Shown one piece after another: positions 6,203 through 10,812 of a stretch of DNA of 10,812 nucleotides. Below the pieces are notes generated by a model that saw only the letters and a list, made by a program, of their open reading frames with translations, made no database searches and had not been told where the DNA came from. The stretch lies in assembly GCA_036564195.1 (NCBI GenBank), contig DATCLA010000307.1, forward strand, positions 1-10,812, given 5' to 3'. Within the stretch, counting starts at the first letter, position 1. Each line of letters starts with the position of its first letter. The DNA comes from DATCLA01 sp036564195. GTDB taxonomy: Bacteria; Bacillota; UBA4882; UBA8346. The translations under genes were made by a program, and so were the position numbers.

Positions 6203-6244
6203 TTTAAACGAGTTTGGTAATGACCGTAATTACCAATTTAAACG
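6203..6244. repeat. Inverted repeat framed by direct repeats in the GHL10 leader
   Basis: TTGGTAAT (6214-6221) and ATTACCAA (6229-6236) form a perfect 8-bp inverted repeat with the 7-base spacer GACCGTA. Identical octamers TTTAAACG flank it at 6203-6210 and 6237-6244. The element begins 23 bases upstream of the GHL10 start codon, downstream of the candidate promoter. It could be a repressor operator or an RNA hairpin near the ribosome binding site. Confidence 0.45.
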
Positions 6245-6338
6245 TGATCAATCCGGGTTAGACACTTCTGTTCTGTTAAAAGCTTACTGAATGTATTATG
6301 AAACCGCCGGATAACCATTGCATAACAAAAAAACTCTA

Positions 6339-6347
6339 AGTATAGCA
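6339..6347 (-). promoter_or_regulatory. Candidate extended -10 promoter for the GHL10 gene
   Basis: On the - strand TGCTATACT fits an extended -10 element (TGn plus TATACT). There is no good -35 at 16-18 bases; TTGGAA occurs only 13 bases upstream. Use of this site would give a 5' untranslated region of roughly 150 bases that includes the inverted repeat at 6214-6236. Confidence 0.35.
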
Positions 6348-6447
6348 TAGCATTGGCTTCCAAAAATTGCAGTCGGAACTCTTTCCCCCAAATTTAACAT
6401 AAATCACCTAATTTCTATTATATGTCAATTCAGGGTAGATTTAAATA

Positions 6448-6482
6448 GAAATCCTAAATTTGGTTGGAAATCCGAATTTAGG
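6448..6482. repeat. Composite direct and inverted repeat between rubrerythrin terminator and GHL10 promoter
   Basis: GAAATCC occurs twice (6448-6454 and 6467-6473, 19 bases start to start, about two helical turns). CCTAAATT (6453-6460) is inverted as AATTTAGG (6475-6482). The element lies about 100 bases upstream of the candidate GHL10 promoter, so it could be an activator site or simply an AT-rich coincidence. Confidence 0.3.
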
Positions 6483-6537
6483 TTTATCTAATAACTGCAA
6501 CCCTTTTCTGATTAATCTATTCAAGCTACCTAGAGGC

Positions 6538-6567
6538 AAAAAAAAGCTGTGTTTAGGGACACAGCTT
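6538..6567 (-). terminator. Rho-independent terminator of the glyoxalase-rubrerythrin unit
   Basis: On the - strand the 9-bp stem AAGCTGTGT/ACACAGCTT with a 6-base loop runs directly into a run of eight T residues. It starts 18 bases after the rubrerythrin stop codon. Confidence 0.9.
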
Positions 6568-6585
6568 CGGCACAGACGTCTTTAA

Positions 6586-7140
6586 TTAGAAGCTCTGGTA
6601 CATTTCCTTTTTAGCCCCGCAGATCGGGCATTGCTCCGGTACCTCGTCTAAAACCGTATGTCCGCAGACCGGGCAGATATTAACCGACTGCAAAGGCAGA
6701 TCTTTTTTCTCTTTGGCCGAATTTTGCGCTTCCTTAAATAACCTAGCGTGAATCTTCTCCGCTTCCAAAGCGAAGTGAAACGAACGTTCCGCTCCTTTTT
6801 CCGTTTGGAACTGGGCCGCCTTTAAATAAACCGGATACATCTGTTCAACCTCATGCAATTCGCCGTTGATGGCTCCCTGTAGATTTTCTATTATGCTTCC
6901 GACCCCAAAGACGGCACCGGCTGCTACTGTATAGTCACCCTGCTGTTGTCCTAACTCCTTAAAATGGTTGCCGGCATGAACCTGCTCCGCAAAGGCAATT
7001 CCTTTAAACAAACGTCCGATATTGGGAAATCCTTCTTTCTCGGCTTGCTTTCCCCAGAACAGATAACGCATCTGAGCCATGCTCTCGCCACCGTAGGCTG
7101 AACGTAAAAAATCCGCAGTCATTGCATTTTGTACCGTCAT
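6586..7140 (-). CDS. rbr: Rubrerythrin (diiron peroxidase with rubredoxin-like domain)
   Basis: Rubrerythrin reduces hydrogen peroxide in the cytoplasm of anaerobes and microaerophiles, taking electrons through its rubredoxin-type iron centre. The 184 residues begin with a four-helix ferritin-like domain (about 1-140). Its diiron ligands lie where expected: Glu19 (YGGES), Glu52 and His55 (AEQVH), Glu94 and Glu97 (GELHE), Glu128 and His131 (EAEKIH). A C-terminal Fe(SCys)4 knuckle pair follows: CPVC (156-159) and CPIC (171-174). The short 11-residue gap between the two CxxC pairs is typical of rubrerythrin rather than free rubredoxin. GGAGG lies 7 bases before the ATG. It is 39 bases downstream of the glyoxalase gene with no hairpin between them, so the two are probably cotranscribed, and a strong terminator follows. 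Confidence 0.94.
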   Translation of the reverse strand: MTVQNAMTADFLRSAYGGESMAQMRYLFWGKQAEKEGFPNIGRLFKGIAFAEQVHAGNHFKELGQQQGDYTVAAGAVFGVGSIIENLQGAINGELHEVEQMYPVYLKAAQFQTEKGAERSFHFALEAEKIHARLFKEAQNSAKEKKDLPLQSVNICPVCGHTVLDEVPEQCPICGAKKEMYQSF

Positions 7141-7179
7141 TTTATCCCTCCGTTTTTTATACGATATGGGTAGTAAAAT

Positions 7180-7548
7180 TTATTTCCTGGTTGCCGGGAC
7201 AATCTCCAGCCAATAGCCGTCCGGGTCTTCGATGAAGTATATCCCCATGGCCTGGTTTTCATAACAGATGCAACCCATCTTTTTGTGAAATTGATAAGCC
7301 GCGTCAAAGTCATCAACTGTGAACGCCAAATGAATCTCATTATCCCCTAAGTCATAGGGTTCAGTCCGTCCTTTTAACCAGGTTAGTTCCAGTTGATGGG
7401 GGGTTTGACCGTCACCCAGGTAAACTAAAGTAAAATCGGGCTGCTCGATCCGGCGGGTTTCCACCAGTTGCAAAGCGTCTCTGTAAAAATCCAGGCTCCG
7501 CTGTAAATTGAGAACGTTCAAATTATTATGGGCAAATTTGAATTTCAT
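7180..7548 (-). CDS. gloA: Glyoxalase I-like metalloenzyme (VOC family)
   Basis: This resembles lactoylglutathione lyase, which isomerises the hemithioacetal of methylglyoxal and a thiol; in Bacillota the thiol may be bacillithiol or another cofactor. The 122 residues hold two beta-alpha-beta-beta-beta modules of the VOC fold. All four metal ligands expected from E. coli GloA are visible: the His of FAHNNLNV, the Glu of LELTW, the His of EIHLAF and the Glu of WLEIVPA. Other family motifs are RSLDFYRDALQL, YDLGDNEIHLAF and IYFIEDPDGYWLEI. The ATG at 7548 is preferred because AAGGAG lies 9 bases upstream; the in-frame ATG at 7554 is only 3 bases from it. Glyoxalase is more likely than a fosfomycin-resistance or dioxygenase relative because of the GloA-like spacing, but substrate cannot be proved. 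Confidence 0.85.
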   Translation of the reverse strand: MKFKFAHNNLNVLNLQRSLDFYRDALQLVETRRIEQPDFTLVYLGDGQTPHQLELTWLKGRTEPYDLGDNEIHLAFTVDDFDAAYQFHKKMGCICYENQAMGIYFIEDPDGYWLEIVPATRK

Positions 7549-7557
7549 CACCATCGA

Positions 7558-7563
7558 CTCCTT
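7558..7563 (-). promoter_or_regulatory. Ribosome binding site deciding the glyoxalase start
   Basis: On the - strand AAGGAG is followed by TCGATGGTG and ATG (7548). The 9-base spacing favours the second ATG over the one only 3 bases away. Confidence 0.55.
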
Positions 7564-7677
7564 TTTGATCAATCTTCCACTCCATCATTAAGACTTCAAC
7601 TTGGCCTTATTCCCGGTACAAACAGATTTACGCCCAGGATTACTATTCCCGCAATCAAACATTAAAATTACTCTTCC

Positions 7678-7683
7678 ATTATA
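7678..7683 (-). promoter_or_regulatory. Possible -10 box for the glyoxalase-rubrerythrin unit
   Basis: A perfect TATAAT on the - strand lies about 130 bases upstream of the glyoxalase start and just after the stop of the preceding 3D gene (7703). No good -35 hexamer is present at 16-18 bases. No terminator hairpin is visible between 7549 and 7702, so read-through from the 3D gene is also possible. Confidence 0.35.
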
Positions 7684-7702
7684 GTTTAATACTGACCGGC
7701 AG

Positions 7703-9070
7703 CTAATAATCCTGCAATAAATATACTTCTACTTTCCTGCGGCCAAACTTGCGTGCCTCCCGGTTGACGGTCAGCATGCCGTTGCGGTCCTCACCAAAGA
7801 AAATATCAATCCGGTAGCCTTTAATTTTTTTGCCGGTATCTTCGGCAATATAAATACCGTTCATGTGGCGGTACTGTTCCGGAAAAACAATATAAACTTT
7901 CCGTCCCAACGGGATTATCTTTGGGTCTACTGCAATGGTCCGGCCCCGTTTGGCCCGGGTCCCGGTACGGGTAATTCCATATTCAGGATGACTACGGTCC
8001 TTACCGCAACTGGCAACTGAAAGATCATAAGCGGTGGCCTTAACCCGCAACTTGCGTTCAAAATAGCGTCTGACCGGAACATCCACCAATCCCTCCGGAG
8101 TTTTCATCTTTACATACCCTACCACAATGGTGTTCGGGGCTGCCGGTATTGGAGTCGGTCGGTGGTAATCGGGTTTTACTGAAACGTCCGACCCAGTGAC
8201 AAACAGTTTTGCATCAGCCTGAGTCAGTTGAGCGCCATTGGTCACCTCCGGTAGCTGGGAGCGAGGTCGTTGATTATTACTGATACTGGGTTTAGTTTGG
8301 AGTGCCATTGCTGGCAGCTCTTTGCCACGGGCCTTATGGTTTACCAGCCATAAACAGGTTGCCAGCAAGAGTAGGGCTAACCCTGCGCTGACCGCTGTCT
8401 TTTTGTCCTTGGCTAACTTGCTCAGGTAACGCTGTAAAAATTTTTCTCCCATCTCAAACCAGGCAACCAGTTGTTGATAATAATCGCCCGAAGCCCCTTG
8501 ATCAATCACTTCCTGTTCCTCCGTTGGGCAAACGTAGGGATTAAAATCAACCGTCGGTAACTCAACCGGTTTACCTTGAGCCGGAACGGCGATATTTAAA
8601 GCCGGAGTCCGGGTAGGTTCCAGGGATGCAGCCCCGTCCGGTCGGGAAGTTAATGGTGTTTCAGCCGGAACCGGGGCGGCTTTTTGTTGTAAAAGATATG
8701 CAACTACTGCTTCGCGGCTACTCTGAGAAAATTCAAACTGCCCCGTCCAGGTAGCAATCTCCTTGATAAACGCCGGGGTTTGGTCTGCCAGTTTTAAACC
8801 GGCCTTGAAAATATCTGAAGCATATATAGTAAACCTCTCAAGTGCCGGTCCGTTTTCAAATAGAATATCCTTCAGCGGCTGGCGGAACTCCGGGCTGAAC
8901 TGGCTCAGATAATTGTCAATAATCTCATGGACCAATTGGGATAAAACCCGCTCACGGTCTTGGAAAGTCAATTGGGGATAATTCGTTGCCAGGTACTGCC
9001 GATACTCCGCCATCTGCAGCGCAGAGACAATCGGGATTGTGTTTAAGGTCTTGATGATTAAACCAATCAT
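7703..9070 (-). CDS. Membrane-anchored 3D-domain protein with intact three-Asp motif and unknown cytoplasmic helical domain
   Basis: The C-terminus (about 340-455) is a 3D domain, the double-psi beta-barrel of MltA-like lytic enzymes and Bacillota wall-lytic or resuscitation factors. The pattern is complete: VKATAYD (343-349), Cys355, YGITRTGTRAKRG, AVDPKIIPLG with Asp382, AEDTG with Asp411, and RIDIFFGED with Asp422. It probably cleaves peptidoglycan glycan strands outside the cell. Residues 1-125 form a soluble, mostly helical domain that I do not recognise (motif ASDIFKAGLKL at 84-94), followed by a Pro/Ala-rich linker. A single membrane segment lies at about 224-244, preceded by KLAKDKK, which implies N-terminus inside and 3D domain outside. 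The start at 9070 follows GGGGTGA by 4 bases. It is a paralog of the neighbouring gene ending at 9404. I cannot say what the cytoplasmic domain senses or binds. Confidence 0.85.
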   Translation of the reverse strand: MIGLIIKTLNTIPIVSALQMAEYRQYLATNYPQLTFQDRERVLSQLVHEIIDNYLSQFSPEFRQPLKDILFENGPALERFTIYASDIFKAGLKLADQTPAFIKEIATWTGQFEFSQSSREAVVAYLLQQKAAPVPAETPLTSRPDGAASLEPTRTPALNIAVPAQGKPVELPTVDFNPYVCPTEEQEVIDQGASGDYYQQLVAWFEMGEKFLQRYLSKLAKDKKTAVSAGLALLLLATCLWLVNHKARGKELPAMALQTKPSISNNQRPRSQLPEVTNGAQLTQADAKLFVTGSDVSVKPDYHRPTPIPAAPNTIVVGYVKMKTPEGLVDVPVRRYFERKLRVKATAYDLSVASCGKDRSHPEYGITRTGTRAKRGRTIAVDPKIIPLGRKVYIVFPEQYRHMNGIYIAEDTGKKIKGYRIDIFFGEDRNGMLTVNREARKFGRRKVEVYLLQDY

Positions 9071-9109
9071 TAAGTCACCCCGGTAGTTAAGGAATTTCTA
9101 TATTTATTT

Positions 9110-9141
9110 TACAATATTTCCCTCTATTTTAAAATATTGTA
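9110..9141. repeat. Perfect 10-bp inverted repeat upstream of the 3D-domain gene, candidate operator
   Basis: TACAATATTT (9110-9119) and AAATATTGTA (9132-9141) are perfectly complementary with a 12-base spacer. The element lies 40-71 bases upstream of the start codon at 9070, in the expected promoter zone. The AT-rich arms suit a dimeric repressor site better than a stable RNA hairpin. Confidence 0.45.
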
Positions 9142-9220
9142 TTTCCGGTCCCGAAACCGCAGCTTATTAAATTGTTTATGGCAGTGGTTTCTAATTTTAA
9201 GATTAATATATTGTTAATAA

Positions 9221-9244
9221 TTGGTAAAATTGTCCTTGGTAAAA
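9221..9244. repeat. Short direct repeat TTGGTAAAA
   Basis: The 9-mer TTGGTAAAA occurs at 9221-9229 and again at 9236-9244, 15 bases start to start. It is 150-175 bases upstream of the 3D gene start. It may be a protein-binding pair or chance in AT-rich sequence. Confidence 0.2.
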
Positions 9245-9345
9245 AGCGTTTTCTGGATACCGCCCGTAACTGAGGGATGGTTAGTAGTTTAATTATTATT
9301 GAAACCGCACTTTTTCACTCTCTCCTACGCTGCTTTAAATATAAA

Positions 9346-9376
9346 CCGAGGCCCCTGATTATTCAGGAGGCCCCGG
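9346..9376 (-). terminator. Probable rho-independent terminator between the two 3D-domain genes
   Basis: On the - strand GGCC-CCTGA pairs with TCAGG-GGCC around a 4-base loop, with one bulged base on one arm and three further outer pairs after a mismatch. GGTTTATATTT follows, a short imperfect T-rich tail. It lies 28 bases after the stop codon at 9404, so the two paralogs are likely separate transcripts with some read-through. Confidence 0.6.
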
Positions 9377-9403
9377 ATCAACCGACAGCAGCTCTGATGT
9401 TGC

Positions 9404-10798
9404 TTATTTCAAAATATAGACCTCAACATCACTGCTGTCGAACTTCTCCAGCTTCGTTCGGAGCTTTTCGTCAAGTTCTTCCCCAAAATGAATATCAACC
9501 CCTTGGCTCTGGTTTTCTGTACGGCTGACCGCGGCAGTATAGACACCGTTTAAATCCTGATACTCCTCAGGAAACTTGATATAAAGCTTACTACCTGCCG
9601 GGATCACTCGGGGATCAACCGTTACTGTCCTGGCAGAGCTGGGAATAACTCCGACCACGGCCCCTGCCTGGTTGGGGCTTTCATTGCTTAAGGCGGTGGC
9701 GTTGGACTCAATTTGGGAAAGTCTTTCGGAACTTTCAAGCGTTTCCGCGACGGTGTACGCTTCGCCGGCCGGTGGTCCCGGTTTAGGAACCAGTTTGGCA
9801 AAGGCCTTCATCCTTAATTTGTTAACAAATGCCTGCCTTACCGGCACTTTCTGGACCTGATTGGCTTTAACTACTTCTTTATAGCCTACAATCACTGTTC
9901 CCAGTTCCGGGAGCCCAGCCTCATTAACCTTTCTGGTGTTAATCCCTCGGGCAACGGCAACTTTATGTACCCCGCCGGAACGGTTGACATACTTACTCCG
10001 AACGAACCCGGTGTTACTGGCATAAGCAGTCAGGTCTGGCTTTCTTCCCTTCTCAACCTGGAGCTTCACAGCTACGGAACCGTCCGATCGGGTAGTTTTG
10101 GACATTGCCGCCGAATTAGTAACATTAATTGCGTCAGTCCCATACGTCCCGGTAATTCTTCCGGCTAAACCGGTTGATCTTAACCAAGCCCCGCCTATTA
10201 ACAAAAACATGCTCAAACATGCCACAGTCAGGTATTTCCGGACTCGCTTCCGTTGCGAAGGTTTACTATCAGTCATCTTCATTGCTTCCTCTGGTGTTTG
10301 ATAATTATTAAAATAATAATTGGTCCTAATTATAGTATCCCAGTACTCCGGGTCGTTTTTACTCAAGGGCTTTCTTGGTTTTAAAGTTAATGCCGGAGTT
10401 GACGGTTCCGGACTGGCAATAAATTCGGACTGAAATTGTTCCAGCGGTTGACCGGGGTGTGACTCAACCCATTGTCTTAACTTATTTACAAACTCAGCCA
10501 GAATATCCTCGGAAACGGCTGCTTGAAGACACTGATATAGACACTGATTTAACTGACTGTAAAAGTTGTCAGCCTCAAAATTCAATTGTAAACCGGCTTT
10601 TAAAATGTCAGCTGCGGTTAATACATACGGCCGCCGGTTACTCATCATCCTGACCAAGCGTAATTGGATATATGACAGATACAGTGGATCAAAAGCGGTT
10701 AAATGAGCTTTAATGTGTTGATGTAAATATTGGAGTAAAATTTTACTTTTATCCTCTTTAGTAAAGCTGGGATACTCTTTTTCAATATATTCCTCCAT
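9404..10798 (-). CDS. Degenerate 3D-domain membrane protein, paralog of the neighbour; 5' end probably outside the window
   Basis: This 464-residue frame has the same plan as the adjacent gene: cytoplasmic helical domain (1-115, motif AADILKAGLQL at 62-72), linker, one membrane segment (about 188-206, after RKRVRKY) and an external 3D-like domain (about 327-464). The two proteins share VIVGY...VPVR...KLR.KA before the 3D fold, then VDPRVIPAGSKLYIKFPEEY, GVDIHFGEE and VEVYIL. Asp395 and Asp435 are kept, but in a gapless alignment the middle Asp of AEDTG is Val424. The TAY, Cys and GxTxxG elements are replaced by a long Ser/Glu/Ala-rich linker (336-388). The protein is therefore probably not a working muralytic enzyme and may regulate or scaffold. 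No good ribosome binding site precedes the ATG at 10798. The frame stays open to the edge (residues YTQE), and the paralog has 20 more N-terminal residues, so the true start is likely upstream. Confidence 0.8.
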   Translation of the reverse strand: MEEYIEKEYPSFTKEDKSKILLQYLHQHIKAHLTAFDPLYLSYIQLRLVRMMSNRRPYVLTAADILKAGLQLNFEADNFYSQLNQCLYQCLQAAVSEDILAEFVNKLRQWVESHPGQPLEQFQSEFIASPEPSTPALTLKPRKPLSKNDPEYWDTIIRTNYYFNNYQTPEEAMKMTDSKPSQRKRVRKYLTVACLSMFLLIGGAWLRSTGLAGRITGTYGTDAINVTNSAAMSKTTRSDGSVAVKLQVEKGRKPDLTAYASNTGFVRSKYVNRSGGVHKVAVARGINTRKVNEAGLPELGTVIVGYKEVVKANQVQKVPVRQAFVNKLRMKAFAKLVPKPGPPAGEAYTVAETLESSERLSQIESNATALSNESPNQAGAVVGVIPSSARTVTVDPRVIPAGSKLYIKFPEEYQDLNGVYTAAVSRTENQSQGVDIHFGEELDEKLRTKLEKFDSSDVEVYILK

Positions 10799-10812
10799 TT
10801 CTTGTGTATATG

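Larger units (their letters stand above)
6181..6585. other. 405-base intergenic region upstream of the GHL10 gene
   Basis: From the GHL10 gene outwards it holds an inverted repeat flanked by direct repeats (6203-6244), a candidate extended -10 promoter (6339-6347), an AT-rich stretch with a second repeat cluster (6448-6482) and the rubrerythrin terminator (6538-6567). I see no small gene with a ribosome binding site on either strand. Confidence 0.55.
9071..9403. other. 333-base intergenic region between the two 3D-domain genes
   Basis: It holds the terminator of the upstream paralog (9346-9376), a 9-base direct repeat TTGGTAAAA (9221-9229 and 9236-9244), and a perfect 10-bp inverted repeat (9110-9141) close to the downstream start. 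The segment 9090-9230 is very AT-rich and must carry the promoter of the 7703-9070 gene, but no clean -35/-10 pair stands out. No small gene is supported. Confidence 0.5.

Noticed and set aside
7137..7340. Short - strand frame overlapping the glyoxalase gene
   Set aside because: It lies in another frame of a well-supported gene, and the rubrerythrin ribosome binding site falls within it. Nothing in the product suggests a real protein.
7549..7572. Longer N-terminus for the glyoxalase from the ATG at 7572
   Set aside because: It would place the AAGGAG ribosome binding site inside the coding region and add residues absent from the family.
9277..9528. Open frame on the + strand across the 3' end of the degenerate 3D gene
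   Set aside because: It has no ribosome binding site, overlaps a terminator and a real coding region in antisense, and its product resembles no protein family.
9404..10798. Degenerate 3D gene as a pseudogene
   Set aside because: The frame is intact for more than 460 codons and the fold-defining positions, membrane segment and N-terminal domain are conserved. Loss of catalytic residues without frame damage fits a pseudoenzyme better.

Overview
The window looks like chromosome from a Bacillota (Firmicutes) bacterium of moderate GC, probably an anaerobe or microaerophile. The evidence is strong GGAGG-type and GGGGTGA-type ribosome binding sites, short hairpin-plus-T-tract terminators, two 3D-domain (Stage V/Sps/YabE-type muralytic fold) proteins, a rubrerythrin, and an expansin that closely matches my memory of Bacillus subtilis YoaJ/EXLX1. 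No rRNA, tRNA, transposase, phage gene or CRISPR array is visible. The genus cannot be named from this sequence alone.

Layout. Positions 96-2663 on the + strand are a complete D-methionine/L-methionine ABC importer operon, metN-metI-metQ, closed by a rho-independent terminator at 2697-2730. Everything to the right is on the - strand. In order of increasing coordinate it holds: a secreted bacterial expansin (2853-3566); a small four-helix membrane protein of unknown function (3911-4357); a secreted GHL10/DUF187-type glycoside-hydrolase-like protein with a C-terminal beta-sandwich domain (4549-6180); a rubrerythrin (6586-7140) directly behind a glyoxalase I-like protein (7180-7548); and two adjacent, clearly paralogous membrane-anchored 3D-domain proteins (7703-9070 and 9404-10798). 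The second paralog is probably cut by the right window edge.

How the parts fit. The left block is methionine uptake: MetQ binds the substrate, MetI forms the channel and MetN drives it, with a NIL domain as allosteric sensor. The rubrerythrin and glyoxalase pair is a peroxide/methylglyoxal stress unit. The remaining - strand genes have a cell-wall flavour: an expansin that loosens polysaccharide walls without hydrolysis, a GHL10 protein of a family that includes peptidoglycan-glycan cleaving DigH, and two 3D proteins whose fold is that of lytic transglycosylase-like enzymes. They are separated by terminators, so they are neighbours rather than one operon.

The most unusual content is the pair of 3D proteins. 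Each has a roughly 120-residue cytoplasmic alpha-helical domain that I do not recognise, a single membrane segment and an external 3D domain. The upstream paralog has lost one of the three hallmark aspartates and the loop around it, which suggests an active enzyme beside a catalytically dead partner. Several perfect inverted repeats sit in the leaders of the cell-wall genes (3602-3619, 6214-6236, 9110-9141) and are candidate operators. Two intergenic stretches (2758-2833 and 3721-3895) are dense in pairing potential.
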